In this document: positions 1-8,272 of the stretch, piece after piece
Layout of the letters: the number at the start of each line of letters is the position of its first letter
How positions within the stretch are numbered: the stretch's first letter is position 1
Assembly: GCF_001650875.1 (NCBI RefSeq)
Contig: NZ_LXYI01000028.1
Location: 1-64,000 of the forward strand
Origin: Sulfitobacter sp. EhC04
Lineage (GTDB): Bacteria; Pseudomonadota; Alphaproteobacteria; Rhodobacterales; Rhodobacteraceae
DNA: 64,000 nt
Direction: 5' to 3'
Made by a program: the position numbers and the translations under genes
The notes under the pieces: generated by a model
Told to the model about the DNA's origin: nothing
Databases searched by the model: none
Seen by the model: the letters and a program-made list of their open reading frames with translations, nothing else

Positions 1-50
1 TTTGCGACACTACCAATGCAAATCCCCAGAGCTTTTCCACTCCCGGCGGT

Positions 51-110
51 TTGCACCCTTAATTTTCATATTGTACCGTTAATTAGCATACTGTGCCCTT
101 AATTGCCGTA
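51..110 (+). repeat. three 20-bp direct repeats, putative TniA binding sites (tni-1 left end)
   Basis: Units start at 51, 71 and 91 with exactly 20-bp spacing. Each has the form [T/C]TG.[A/G]CC.TTAATT followed by a variable A/T-rich tail ending in TA. The same core occurs inverted at the right end (AATTAAGGGTAC near 3578 and TTAGGGTACA near 3621). Arrays of this type are the transposase binding sites of Tn7/Tn5053-like elements. Confidence 0.7.
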
Positions 111-120
111 CGGTCTGAGT

Positions 121-129
121 TGTGGATAA
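121..129 (+). promoter_or_regulatory. consensus DnaA box upstream of tniA-1
   Basis: TGTGGATAA is the complement of the perfect DnaA box TTATCCACA. It lies 30 bp before the tniA start, and the same 9-mer is at the same relative place in tni-2. A link to DnaA is inferred from sequence only. Confidence 0.4.
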
Positions 130-158
130 GTGTCGACCTATTGGGGCGGGAGATTTAG

Positions 159-1787
159 GTGGCCAACAAGCGTCTTGCGAAACATCGTGCAGCGGTTCTT
201 CGGCCGATCCTGGAGCTTGAGAAGAGGGGCGAGCCGATCAGCGCTGCTATTGGTGACGCCGCTTGGGAACTCGGCTTGGCGAAAAGCCACACATGGTCAC
301 TCTACCGACGTCTTAGAGAGAACGATGCACGTGCCACGGCGTTGGAGTTGGACCGTCGCGGGCCGAAACCGGGGTCGAAACGGATCGCGCAAGACGTCGA
401 AATCATCATCGATGAGAGTCTGCAGCGTTACTATCTGGTTCGCGAGCGCTCGAGCTTTCTTCGCATCTGGCGTGAGATCCGTGCCGAGTGCGAGGCGAAA
501 GGATTTCAACCCCCGACCCGGAAAACGGTCAAGGCCCGACTCGACGCGATGGATCAGCGAGAGGTCATCCGGAAACGGCGCGGGGCAGAGGAGGCTGACA
601 AGGTCTTTGCCGCGCGTCCTGGCCGACTTGAAGTTTCAGCCCCGCTGGAAGTCGTTCAGATCGATCATACAACTTCGGACATCACGTTGGTCGATCACGT
701 CAATCGACGGCCGCTTGCGCGCCCCTATCTGACGGTGGCCATCGACGTCGCGAGCCGGATCGTTCTCGGGGTCCATGTCACTTTCGATGAGCCATCTGTC
801 TTGTCGATCGCCTTGTGTCTCGATCACTGTGTGCGCCGGAAATCGGTGCACGTCCCTGGAACACTGGAAGAGGTGATTTGGCCGACGGCCGGCATTCCTA
901 AGGCGATCCACGTCGACAATGCGCAGGAGTTCCACAGTGACGCCTTTAGAATGGCCTGCGAAGATTGGGGCATTACTGTCGAGTATCGTCCGCTTGGCGG
1001 CAAACACTATGGCGGTCATGTCGAACGGCTGATCGGAACGACCATGGGTGCCGTTCATGTGCTGCCCGGGACTACGCATTCCTCAATCGTCGAGAAGGGC
1101 GACTATGACAGTGAGAAGCATGCGGCCCTGACACTGACCGAGTTCGAGGATTGGCTTCATCTGGAAATCTGTCGCTATCACAATACGGTTCACCAAGCTC
1201 TTGGGAGAACGCCGCTTGCGGCTTGGGCGGACATGGGCGGTGATACCGCCGGACGGCAGGTTGTAGATGTCGATGCCTTTCGGATAAGCTTCATGCCGTT
1301 CGAGTGGCGCCAGCTCGGCCGCACCGGTATCACGCTCTTCGGGGTCTATTACTGGAGTGATGTCTTCGCGTCATTGGTTGGACGCGGGCAGGGCAAGGTA
1401 CAGGTGAAATACGATCCGCGAGACCTGTCGCAGGTCTGGGTCATCGCCAGTGATGGCCGCGTGATCCCGGCGCGCTACCGGGACCTCAGCCACCCGCGAA
1501 TATCGCTTTGGGAAAGCCGGCGGGCGCGGAAAGAGTGGCAGGAAAAACATGGTGGCCGGATCAACGAGCGGATCCTATTCCAATTGATTGACGCGCAACG
1601 GCGGCTGGCTGAGGCGGCGCGCCAAAAGACGCGGACTGCCCGGTTGGACATCGAAAGAGAAGCGCGGCTGCCCCGGCACCAACCAAGCCGTGATCCGTCG
1701 CGCGAAATGTTCGCGATCGACACGGGCAATCCTGATCTGCCAACCTATGAGATTGATGAGTTCAATGACCCCAGACGAAAGAATTGA
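159..1787 (+). CDS. tniA: TniA-type DDE transposase (tni-1)
   Basis: Transposase of 542 aa related to TniA/TnsB. A helix-turn-helix-like N-terminus (residues about 1-140) is followed by an integrase (rve) core and a Mu-transposase C-terminal barrel. The catalytic triad is visible: D169 in QIDHT, D253 in HVDN and E289 in GHVERLIG, giving D-x35-E spacing. The start is GTG at 159, 6 bp after a GGGAGA ribosome-binding site. The C-terminus overlaps the start of tniB, as expected for a translationally coupled tni operon. The length is typical of the family and all catalytic residues are kept, so the gene looks functional. It is closely similar to the tni-2 copy and more distant from tni-3. Confidence 0.92.
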   Translation: MANKRLAKHRAAVLRPILELEKRGEPISAAIGDAAWELGLAKSHTWSLYRRLRENDARATALELDRRGPKPGSKRIAQDVEIIIDESLQRYYLVRERSSFLRIWREIRAECEAKGFQPPTRKTVKARLDAMDQREVIRKRRGAEEADKVFAARPGRLEVSAPLEVVQIDHTTSDITLVDHVNRRPLARPYLTVAIDVASRIVLGVHVTFDEPSVLSIALCLDHCVRRKSVHVPGTLEEVIWPTAGIPKAIHVDNAQEFHSDAFRMACEDWGITVEYRPLGGKHYGGHVERLIGTTMGAVHVLPGTTHSSIVEKGDYDSEKHAALTLTEFEDWLHLEICRYHNTVHQALGRTPLAAWADMGGDTAGRQVVDVDAFRISFMPFEWRQLGRTGITLFGVYYWSDVFASLVGRGQGKVQVKYDPRDLSQVWVIASDGRVIPARYRDLSHPRISLWESRRARKEWQEKHGGRINERILFQLIDAQRRLAEAARQKTRTARLDIEREARLPRHQPSRDPSREMFAIDTGNPDLPTYEIDEFNDPRRKN

Positions 1788-2622
1788 CCGTATCCGCGGC
1801 GACCATTGGATCGCGTTTGACCGTGCCACGATCGTTCTCAACCGATTGACATCCCTGATGGAAATGCCGCAGCAAAGCCGGATGCCGGGGCTGATGGTTT
1901 ATGGAAGTTCCGGTATCGGCAAGACAATGATCGCCAAGCGCATGGCGAGTAAATACCCGACACAGTACAACGCCGAACTGGGCGCCACGAAGACACCCAT
2001 ACTGCTGGTTCAGGCGCCGCCCGCGCCGGATGAAAGACGGTTCTATCAGCACATCCTGGCAACGATCGGGGCGCCGATGTGGGGCCGGCATACCGTATCC
2101 GAGCTCGAGGTGCGCGCGCTCAGTCATCTTCGGGACATGGACCTTAGGATGTTGATGATCGACGAGGTGCACAATTTGCTTGCTGGCAGCTATCGGGAGC
2201 AACGCCGATTCCTGAACATGCTCCGGTTCCTCGCCAACGATCTCTGTGCCTCGCTCGTCGTCTTCGGTGTGAACGAAGCCCTGGAAGCGGTTCGAGGAGA
2301 CGACCAGCTGGCCCGACGTCTGGACGAACACTATCTGCCGCTTTGGGAAGATGATGTGGAGTTCTCCCGGCTAATCCAGACACTGATTGCCGCGATGGCG
2401 CTCGAACAGCGGTCAGGCCTGACAGTGGCGTCGCTACGGACGATCCTGAAAGTGACCGGCGGTGTCACCTCGCGCGTGTTCATCATGATCAAGTCCCTGG
2501 CTATCGATGCGATCGAGACCGGTGAGGAGCGGATCACGGACGAAGCAGTTCAGGCCTGGCAGCCGGTTTGGACGAAGCACGCCTGGAACATCCCTCGCCA
2601 GCCTGCCGCCGCATTCGGGTGA
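1747..2622 (+). CDS. tniB: TniB-type AAA+ ATPase (tni-1)
   Basis: ATP-binding partner of the transposase, related to TniB and the TnsC/MuB group, which in known systems selects the target site and activates the transposase. Walker A GSSGIGKT lies at residues 53-60 and Walker B LMIDE near 136-140. Several ATG codons lie in frame (1747, 1756, 1765). The first aligns best with the start of the tni-2 homologue and gives 291 aa; each choice overlaps the end of tniA. The end overlaps tniQ by four bases (GTGA). An intact, typical family member. Confidence 0.9.
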   Translation: MRLMSSMTPDERIDRIRGDHWIAFDRATIVLNRLTSLMEMPQQSRMPGLMVYGSSGIGKTMIAKRMASKYPTQYNAELGATKTPILLVQAPPAPDERRFYQHILATIGAPMWGRHTVSELEVRALSHLRDMDLRMLMIDEVHNLLAGSYREQRRFLNMLRFLANDLCASLVVFGVNEALEAVRGDDQLARRLDEHYLPLWEDDVEFSRLIQTLIAAMALEQRSGLTVASLRTILKVTGGVTSRVFIMIKSLAIDAIETGEERITDEAVQAWQPVWTKHAWNIPRQPAAAFG

Positions 2623-3551
2623 ACGTCAAATCGTTACCGTTCCGGCCACCGCCGTCACGCGATGAGCTTCTGTCCAGCTGGATTGGGCGACTGGCGAAGG
2701 CCAATCATTGTTCGGTTGAAGAGCTTTGCGGCTATCTGGGGTTGGGGCGGGGCAGGGTGCCGGAAGGTATCAACGATCTCGGACAGATAGACTGGCTTCG
2801 CCTCTGCTCGGCAGTTCAACGGACCCGGCATGAGATTGCGGCCATGACCCTTCCGGATGCGACGCATCACGGTGTGCAATATGTGTCGCGGCATGACTTC
2901 CAATACTGCCCGCGTTGTGTCGCGAAATCACCCGATCTGGCCCTCCGCCATTGGCGCTTGGCGTGGTCGATGACATGCGAAACCTGCGGTCAAACACTCG
3001 CGGCCAAGTATTCGGCCAACGATGTATCAGGCAGACTTCGTGCTCGAGCTGCACGCGGCGCGGAAGCTCTGAAGACGGCTGCCGCCACAACCGATCCCAG
3101 ACGGTTGCGCCGGATCGGTATGACCCTGCAAGTCATGTCGGTGCTAAAGATCGGGCATCTATGGTCGCTCACCTCCGTGAGCGAGCGCGAAAGGCTCCTG
3201 GCACTTGCTGCGGTCGATATCGGCACGACCCGTCCCTTGTTGGGAGCTACCATCATCCTGCGCGGAAACGACCGGGGAGCCCGGGAGTTGCGCCGCGCCT
3301 TTCCTCAACATCGTCGGGTGATTGAGCAGGCCCGTGGGTTGTCGCAGGACCTTGGCCAGCGGTTTCCTGGGCGGCGGAAAACAGAGCATCCGACCAGGAA
3401 GACGCATGGAACGAGCCCCCCAAGTGCATCCGTGAGCGCTCTGCAGGCAGCTCGTCAGGCCATATCCGAACTTGGCGCCGGCGCAAACCGTGAAGCGCTT
3501 CTGACCCGCGCCGATGCAATCTGGAAAAGCTCAGATGGTGTCAAATCCTGA
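2619..3551 (+). CDS. tniQ: TniQ family protein (tni-1)
   Basis: TniQ/TnsD-family target-selection or accessory protein of 310 aa. The family signature near the N-terminus is DELLSSWIGRLAKAN; a zinc-ribbon-like segment follows, with YCPRC and TCETCG flanking HWRLAW at about residues 98-128. The start is taken as GTG at 2619, overlapping the tniB stop as GTGA. The same arrangement occurs in the other two elements, which argues against the longer in-frame reading from 2568. In Tn5053-type elements TniQ is essential for transposition; what this one recognises cannot be read from sequence. Confidence 0.87.
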   Translation: MNVKSLPFRPPPSRDELLSSWIGRLAKANHCSVEELCGYLGLGRGRVPEGINDLGQIDWLRLCSAVQRTRHEIAAMTLPDATHHGVQYVSRHDFQYCPRCVAKSPDLALRHWRLAWSMTCETCGQTLAAKYSANDVSGRLRARAARGAEALKTAAATTDPRRLRRIGMTLQVMSVLKIGHLWSLTSVSERERLLALAAVDIGTTRPLLGATIILRGNDRGARELRRAFPQHRRVIEQARGLSQDLGQRFPGRRKTEHPTRKTHGTSPPSASVSALQAARQAISELGAGANREALLTRADAIWKSSDGVKS

Positions 3552-3576
3552 GGCGTGAAGCCTGTGGAAATATTGT

Positions 3577-3639
3577 AATTAAGGGTACAAAAACGCCCTG
3601 AATCCGCAGATTCTGATTTATTAGGGTACAGTGACAACA
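3577..3639 (+). repeat. right end of tni-1 with two inverted transposase-site copies
   Basis: An inner site AATTAAGGGTAC at 3577-3588 and an outer site TTAGGGTACA at 3621-3630 are the reverse of the left-end units. The element ends with TGACAACA at 3632-3639, so the outward-facing tip reads TGTTGTCA. TGT/ACA ends are characteristic of this transposon class. Confidence 0.65.
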
Positions 3640-4106
3640 TCGTTCGACGCAGAGGCATGTCCCGAGAGGCCGTGCAGATGAGGATCGATTGGTTGCCGAT
3701 ATGATCGAGTTGGCCAGGCAATATGGCCGATACGGCTATCGTCGGATTGCGGTTTTGCTCAGAGAGGCGGGTTGGTCGGTCAGTGATGGCCGTGTCGAAC
3801 GGCTATGGCGGCGAGAGGGGCTGAAGGTTCCAGCAAAGCAACCAAAGAAGGGACGGCTCTGGCTGAACGATGGATCATGCGTGCGGCTGCGGCCCGAGTA
3901 TCGGAACCATGTCTGGTCCTATGACTTCGTTCACTGCCGGACAGATGATGGCAAGGTCTTCCGAACGCTGAACGTCTTGGATGAGCACAGCCGGGAATGT
4001 CTGGCGATCAAAGTGAAGCGCAAGCTGAACTCGACAGACGTGATCGACGTTCTTACGGACCTGTTTATCCTGCGTGGCGCTCCCGCCTTCATCCGGTCTG
4101 ACAACG

Positions 4107-4341
4107 TCCTATGTCGGGAAAATCTGGCTACTTAGGTCAGCAGGTCCTGGGGCATTTGGTACTCCAGATGCCCTGTTAAGGTTGCCCAGACGGGCTCTGC
4201 CGTCAAGAAATGATCTCTTCCATAGCAAACACAGGGTACGCGCGGCGGCGGCCCTCACCGTCCTCAATACGAGATCCCAAATCCCAAGCAGAAGGCCCGA
4301 ACATTATCTACGAGGTCAGATGGCTGCCTCCACGGCTCATG
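4107..4341 (-). ncRNA. candidate bridge RNA/seekRNA region of the IS110-family element
   Basis: This is the non-coding segment downstream of the transposase, where IS1111-group elements are known to encode the guide RNA for recombination. It holds strong hairpins: GGGCATTTGG at 4150-4159 pairs with CCAGATGCCC at 4164-4173 around a 4-nt loop, and GCCC (4184-4187) pairs with GGGC (4192-4195). The RNA limits, and the strand if the group assignment is wrong, are not established. The assignment is inferred from position plus structure. Confidence 0.35.
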
Positions 4342-5598
4342 TCAGAGAGAGGTCCTTCCGCCTGGGCTCGCCCCTTCGAAGAAGGGGCGATAAGGTTCGC
4401 CGTGTTTGACCACGGCGTGTACGGTGCGTGCCATCTTGGCCGCGATCGCGGTGTAGGCTTTGCGGCGCAGATGCGCATTGTGTCGATCCTTCGAGATGTA
4501 GCGCTCGAACTTGTCGCGGAAGCTGTTGGTCCGCTTCAGTACCGCGGTCTGACCAGCCATCCAGAGCGTGCGGCGCAACCGGGCATTGCCGTACTTCGAG
4601 ATCCGGCTCTGGCCGCGGAACATGCCGGACTGCATCGTGGCGAGGTCCATGCCACAGAACTTCAGGAACTGCCGATGATGCCGGAACCGACGCAGGTCAC
4701 CGGCCTCGGCCAGGATGGTCATGGCGTTGATTGGGCCGATGCCGGGAATGGTCGTCAGCAGCTGATAGTCGGGCAGATCCGACAGCAACTCGACGGCCCG
4801 TGCCTCAATCACATCGCGCTGTCGGATCAGGCTGCGACCTTCGGCCAGTACCAAGCGGAACATGCGGATTGCATCGGAGTCGGAATGCACTGGCAGTCCG
4901 ACTGAACTGACCGCAGTGGCGTAAATATCTGAAAGCAGACGCTCTTTGGAGACCTTGCGGCCAACGACCCCCCAAGCGTCAGCTATGAAGGCCTCTTGGC
5001 TCATGACCGTGATCAGATGTGGCGATGGATACTTCTCGAGGAACGCCAGGAACCAATCGGTCCGCGAGCTTCGGTGAAATCGCTCGGCCTCGGGAAAGTA
5101 CAGCGGTAGGTAATGCGTCAGGATGCGGTGCCACAACTCGGTCTTCGAGCGCGAAACGATCTCGTGGGTTTTGGAGAGCTCCTGAATGTCGGCGGTCCCG
5201 GTCACCAGCGGATCGTGAAAGAACTGAACGGCGCCGATCTCCAGCATGTGCAGGATGACCTGGGCGTCCTTCGGATCGTTCTTGTCCCAGCTGTTGTGCA
5301 GGGCCTCTCGCGTTCGCGCCAGACCGACGGAGGACACGAGCTTTAGGTCGAACCCGGCCTGTCCGAGATGGTGAGCCAAGACACGGTGATAATTGCCGGT
5401 CGCTTCGAACCCGATCCGCACCGGTAGGTCGTAGCTGGTGAGAGTGGTGGCCAAGCGCTGGAAATCTTCCAGTGTGTTTGTAATCGTCAGCCGACGGCGG
5501 CGCTTCTTGCCGGGAATGCTGATCAGCACCTCATGCCGATGCTTGGAAATGTCGATGGCGACCAACACGGTCGCGATGGTAGAATTGGTGACGGTCAT
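4342..5598 (-). CDS. IS110-family DEDD transposase
   Basis: Transposase/recombinase of 418 aa. The N-terminal DEDD (RuvC-like) domain begins [16 protein letters not shown], with further acidic motifs in FEATGNYHR and NDPKDAQVI. The C-terminal Transposase_20 domain contains [19 protein letters not shown] and the serine-bearing stretch [15 protein letters not shown]. In known relatives this enzyme, guided by a bridge RNA, inserts a circular intermediate without target duplication. Length and motifs are complete. It lies antisense inside the IS3 orfB it splits. Confidence 0.93.
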   Translation of the reverse strand: MTVTNSTIATVLVAIDISKHRHEVLISIPGKKRRRRLTITNTLEDFQRLATTLTSYDLPVRIGFEATGNYHRVLAHHLGQAGFDLKLVSSVGLARTREALHNSWDKNDPKDAQVILHMLEIGAVQFFHDPLVTGTADIQELSKTHEIVSRSKTELWHRILTHYLPLYFPEAERFHRSSRTDWFLAFLEKYPSPHLITVMSQEAFIADAWGVVGRKVSKERLLSDIYATAVSSVGLPVHSDSDAIRMFRLVLAEGRSLIRQRDVIEARAVELLSDLPDYQLLTTIPGIGPINAMTILAEAGDLRRFRHHRQFLKFCGMDLATMQSGMFRGQSRISKYGNARLRRTLWMAGQTAVLKRTNSFRDKFERYISKDRHNAHLRRKAYTAIAAKMARTVHAVVKHGEPYRPFFEGASPGGRTSL

Positions 5599-5651
5599 AG
5601 CCGGTCTCCTCAGGTGTGGTTATGCAAAACCACTGTTGAGACCTGAGACCC

Positions 5652-5702
5652 GGTTATGGCCACCCGCTGCGCTATTTGGGGGCTGCGCGCGTGGCCATAA
5701 CC
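5652..5702. repeat. perfect 12-bp inverted repeat (hairpin) upstream of the IS110 transposase
   Basis: GGTTATGGCCAC at 5652-5663 and GTGGCCATAACC at 5691-5702 pair perfectly across a 27-base GC-rich loop. A second small hairpin (GTGGTT/AACCAC) lies at about 5616-5632. Both are inside the insertion sequence, between the transposase start and the outer tip, and may be part of a structured RNA or a recombination-site fold. Confidence 0.5.
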
Positions 5703-6028
5703 TAAAAAAGCGCTTCTTCCCGACGTGCTATGGTCCCGAGTTCGTTGCGCAGGCGGTCCGGGACTGGATCGCCGCCGTCGGCTCTCAGACAGCCTACATT
5801 GAGCCAGGATCGCCTTGGGAAAACGGATACTGCGAAAGCTTTAACGGGCGGATGAGGGACGAACTTCTCAACGGAGAGATCTTCTACACCCTGCGGGAAG
5901 CACAGATCGTCATCGAAGACTGGAGGAAGCACTACAACACCAAACGACCCCACAGTGCATTGGGCTACCGCCCGCCGGCCCCCGAAACCATCATCCCCAT
6001 GGAACCCAGGCCGATCATGCACTAACAA

Positions 6029-6139
6029 TCAATCTGGACCAGTCAGATGAGGCTGCTCAACACCGGCTGCGTTCAATGCGCCGATCTGACGATCAAGGGA
6101 TTGTCCGTGGCTGGACACTCTGGCGTAACCAATAAGCAT
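6029..6139 (-). pseudogene. serine resolvase N-terminal fragment (TnpR/TniR-like)
   Basis: Reading the minus strand from ATG at 6139 gives an N-terminus with GYARVSSHGQSLDRQ, the serine-recombinase motif containing the nucleophilic Ser, followed by ALNAAGVEQ. The reading then enters the IS3 end and stops after 36 aa. Intact resolvases are about 180-200 aa, so this is the first sixth of a gene cut off by the IS3 insertion. It is too short to appear in normal gene calls. It suggests that a Tn3- or Tn5053-type transposon once stood here. Confidence 0.7.
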
Positions 6140-6159
6140 GTTTTGAGGCTATCAGATCC

Positions 6160-6247
6160 AAGATATATGCACCGGAAATATGCAACTGTTTAACAGCCTT
6201 GTTTTCATAGCATGAAGTGACTGGTGCAAATATCATGATATTTGCAC
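6160..6247. promoter_or_regulatory. putative resolution (res) site beside the resolvase fragment
   Basis: A perfect 24-bp palindrome at 6224-6247 has the half-site ATATTTGCAC, with the centre between 6235 and 6236. A near copy of the half-site (ATATATGCAC) is at 6163-6172, with a related ATATGCAA next to it. The sites lie 24-108 bp upstream of the resolvase start, where res sites of Tn3-type transposons are found. Function is inferred. Confidence 0.4.
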
Positions 6248-6402
6248 ACTGTCAGCGCGAGTACGGTCTTTTTCGCTGTCGTTTTTCACAAATAAGTTCA
6301 GCATCCGGTCACACACGGTTCAGTGAGCCTCACAGCACGGAAATCGTTGTTCTTGCACAGGAGGCCGCTAAGGAGCCTAATCTGTGCCTTCGATTGGGTG
6401 GT

Positions 6403-6580
6403 CTATCCACTCAAAGCAGCACTATTGAGCCTGACCAAATCCCGAAGGAAATCAGCGACCAGGCGAACGCGACGGGACTGGGCAAGATCGGACTGGGTTA
6501 CGAGCCAGGTCGACTGGTCGATCCCGAGGTCGGAATCAAGGCAGATCAGATCATGGGACCGGGCCAGAAAATGTGGCAGG
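6403..6580 (-). pseudogene. LysR-family regulator, C-terminal remnant
   Basis: The minus-strand reading ends with STWLVTQSDLAQSRRVRLV and ADFLRDLVRLNSAALSG. It matches the end of LysR effector domains, whose usual form is LWLLTHPDLR..ARVRAFMDFL. Upstream of about 6580 the similarity is lost and the DNA-binding part is absent, so only about 58 codons remain. It abuts the 3' end of the aromatic operon and may be the relic of a former regulator. The stretch 6248-6402 between it and the res-like site shows no gene. Confidence 0.5.
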
Positions 6581-6602
6581 ACGGCGTGAGGCAGAAGCCG
6601 GG

Positions 6603-7181
6603 TTAGCCGGCCAGCCGCGCGCGCACCGGCCGGGGGATGTCCTCCGGCCTGCCTCCGTTGTCCAGGCCGATCGCCGCCTGCCAGACCTCTTTTGCCCGCA
6701 GCATTGGCGTCTCGCGCGCGGTGATCGCGGTGCCGTCCGGCAGGAGCAGGGCGGCGTCCCAATCCGCGTCCTCCAGATCGCGCCATTCGACGTTGAGATG
6801 CACCTCGGCATGGCGAAAGAGGTTGCGCAAAGCCCGCGGCGGCAGGGTGGCGGCAAGAGTGATCTCGGCGTCGCGGGCCTCGGTGGAGGGGTACAACGGC
6901 TGCGCTATGCCCGTGCGTGCGCCTTCAATGAGGCGGGCGAGGAGCCGGGCGTGATAGCTGACGTGGGCCACGAGGTGGGCGCGGGTCCAGCCGTTGCGGA
7001 GCGAGGGGCCATAAAGGTCCGCATCGTTCAACTCGTTGAGCTTGCGCGCAAAGTAGGCGGTGCCGCGGCGCGCCAGCAAGAGGTCGTCATGCGGTGCGGT
7101 CTCGGCGTCGTAGCGGGCGCCGCCGCCCTGGCGGGCGCGCAGCGCATCGCGGGCGGCGGTGTCCGCGGCGTGGCCGGTCAT
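6603..7181 (-). CDS. DinB/MDMPI-type maleylpyruvate isomerase family protein
   Basis: A 192-aa member of the maleylpyruvate isomerase N-terminal (MDMPI/DinB-like) family, last gene of the gentisate operon. Characterised members isomerise maleylpyruvate to fumarylpyruvate with mycothiol and bind zinc through His, Glu and His. The first ligand region is seen in GWTRAHLVAHVSYH and the Glu in RAKEVWQAAIGLD. The expected E-x3-H pattern reads E-V-W-Q-A, so the second His ligand appears replaced by Ala. Mycothiol is not expected in proteobacteria. The ATG at 7181 overlaps the stop of the gentisate dioxygenase (ATGA). The assignment to the family is good; the activity is doubtful, and a glutathione-type isomerase is encoded two genes upstream. 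Confidence 0.75.
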   Translation of the reverse strand: MTGHAADTAARDALRARQGGGARYDAETAPHDDLLLARRGTAYFARKLNELNDADLYGPSLRNGWTRAHLVAHVSYHARLLARLIEGARTGIAQPLYPSTEARDAEITLAATLPPRALRNLFRHAEVHLNVEWRDLEDADWDAALLLPDGTAITARETPMLRAKEVWQAAIGLDNGGRPEDIPRPVRARLAG

Positions 7182-8251
7182 TGCCCGTCCACCATGGTGC
7201 GCATGAAGTTGAGCCGCTCGATGATCGGCGCGTCGGAGAAGCGGAACAGGTCGAACGGCGTCTCCGCCTGCAGCGACCAGCCGACCCAGGAGGGCACCAC
7301 GAAGATATCGCCCTTCTCCAGCTTGCGGGTCTCGCCGCCCAGCACCACCGCGCCCGAGCCCTCGAAGACCTGGAAGACCGAGGAGCCGACCTCCTGCCAA
7401 AGGGGCGTCTCGGTGCCGGCGCGCAGCCGGTGGAACTCGCAGCGGATGGTCGGCATCACGTCGCCGCCGGTGGTCGGGTTGGTGTAGCGCACCGCCGCGT
7501 GGCCGAGACCCACCGTGGCGGGCTGGCCTTCGTCTTCCAGCAGCAACTGCTCGGTCAGGGCGCGGTCGGTGTGCTCCCAGCGGTAGGCGCCGATCGGCGA
7601 CGATACCGTATCTTGCAGGCCGGACAGAGGCCGCAGGCCGGGGTGGCACCAGAGCCGCTCGCCCCGGCTGTAGTTCGGCGTGGCATTGTCGGTGACCCGC
7701 TCGGCGCCGAACTCGAAGAAGCCCACGTCCATCTGCTGGCTGAACGGGATATCCAGCCCGTCGATCCAGGCCATCGGCTCGGTGGCGACGTTGTGGTGGC
7801 CGTGGAAGGCCCAGCCTGGCGTCAGCAGCAGGTCGCCGCGCGACATGCGCACCGGGTCGCCATTGACCACGGTCCAGACGCCCTCGCCCTCGACCACGAA
7901 GCGGAAGGCGTTCTGGGAATGGCGGTGCTCGGGGGCGTTCTCGCCGGGCAAGAGGTATTGGATGGCGCACCACAGCGTCGGTGTGCAATAGGCGTGCGGC
8001 GCGAGACCGGGATTGGCGAGGCCGATGGCCCGGCGCTCGCCGCCACGGCCCACCGGCACCAGGTCGCCGGATTGCTCGGCCATGGGCAGCAGGTCGGCCC
8101 ATTTCCAGACATGAGGTTGTGCCTTGGGCTTGGGGTGCCCGGGCATGAGGTTTCCGGTCTGGGTCCAGAGCGGATTCATGTGGTTGTCCTCGAAGCCCTT
8201 GTAGAGCGCGCGCAGTTCCGGCGTGTCTTCGGGTTGCATGGCGTTGTCCAT
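7178..8251 (-). CDS. gentisate 1,2-dioxygenase
   Basis: A bicupin ring-cleaving dioxygenase of 357 aa converting gentisate plus O2 to maleylpyruvate in the cytosol. The iron-binding N-terminal cupin shows PEHRHSQNAFRFVVEGEG (H109, H111) and GWAFHGHHN (His near 150). A second cupin follows with HRLRAGTETPLW and VFQVFEGSGAVVL. The length fits the family (about 340-370 aa). It sits between the glutathione-type maleylpyruvate isomerase and the MDMPI gene, with a 21-bp gap upstream and a 4-bp overlap downstream. This gene is the main evidence that the operon ends in the gentisate pathway. Related 1-hydroxy-2-naphthoate dioxygenases are the alternative. Confidence 0.93.
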   Translation of the reverse strand: MDNAMQPEDTPELRALYKGFEDNHMNPLWTQTGNLMPGHPKPKAQPHVWKWADLLPMAEQSGDLVPVGRGGERRAIGLANPGLAPHAYCTPTLWCAIQYLLPGENAPEHRHSQNAFRFVVEGEGVWTVVNGDPVRMSRGDLLLTPGWAFHGHHNVATEPMAWIDGLDIPFSQQMDVGFFEFGAERVTDNATPNYSRGERLWCHPGLRPLSGLQDTVSSPIGAYRWEHTDRALTEQLLLEDEGQPATVGLGHAAVRYTNPTTGGDVMPTIRCEFHRLRAGTETPLWQEVGSSVFQVFEGSGAVVLGGETRKLEKGDIFVVPSWVGWSLQAETPFDLFRFSDAPIIERLNFMRTMVDGQ

Positions 8252-8272
8252 GGCGGTCTCCTTTTGGTTTGG

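Larger units (their letters stand above)
1..3639 (+). mobile_element. Tn7/Tn5053-like element tni-1 (tniA-tniB-tniQ), left tip probably outside window
   Basis: A compact transposon with three overlapping genes, a DDE transposase, an AAA+ ATPase and a TniQ protein, and no cargo. The right end closes with ACA at 3637-3639; the sequence after it reads directly as an IS3-family orfB (codons for R-S-T-Q-R-H-V-P from 3641), so the element interrupts that gene. In the two sister elements here, the 20-bp repeat cluster starts about 60 bp inside the left tip. The cluster at 51-110 therefore puts the tni-1 tip at or just before position 1. No resolvase gene (tniR) is present between the ends. Confidence 0.8.
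4107..5731 (-). mobile_element. IS110-family (IS1111-like) insertion sequence
   Basis: The insertion is bounded by the two halves of the split IS3 gene. A single transposase gene lies on the minus strand. Short subterminal inverted repeats are visible: GTCGGGAA at 4113-4120 and its complement TTCCCGAC at 5717-5724, each a few bases inside the tips. Subterminal repeats and a longer non-coding segment 3' of the transposase (about 235 bp, against 133 bp at the 5' side) are features of the IS1111 subgroup. No target duplication is seen, as expected. Confidence 0.82.
3640..6025 (+). pseudogene. IS3-family transposase orfB, broken by tni-1 and by an IS110 element
   Basis: Two collinear pieces of one IS3-family OrfB. 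The first (3641-4105) starts mid-gene directly at the tni-1 right end and carries YGYRRIAVLLREAGW and WSYDFVHCRTDDG (first catalytic Asp), ending at the second catalytic Asp in RSDN. The second piece resumes at about 5732 with GPEF and contains the catalytic Glu context [20 protein letters not shown], ending at 6025. Joining GACAAC (to 4105) to GGTCCC (from 5732) restores the frame RSDNGPEF exactly, so the IS110 element is a clean insertion. The 5' part and orfA would lie left of the window. Confidence 0.88.

Noticed and set aside
51-110. 20-bp repeats considered as a CRISPR array
   Set aside because: Repeats are contiguous without unique spacers and are matched by inverted copies at the other element end, which fits transposase sites, not CRISPR.
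2568-2618. Upstream in-frame extension of TniQ of tni-1 as true start
   Set aside because: All three elements have a GTG overlapping the tniB stop; the extension would lie within tniB and is not conserved.
5438-5710. Open frame running from the IS110 region into the IS3 orfB tail as a new protein
   Set aside because: The N-terminal half is antisense to the IS110 transposase and the junction is the IS110 tip; only the IS3 part is real.
6217-6606. 129-codon plus-strand frame after the resolvase stub
   Set aside because: Its sequence has no family features, and the opposite strand reads a convincing LysR C-terminus in the same DNA.
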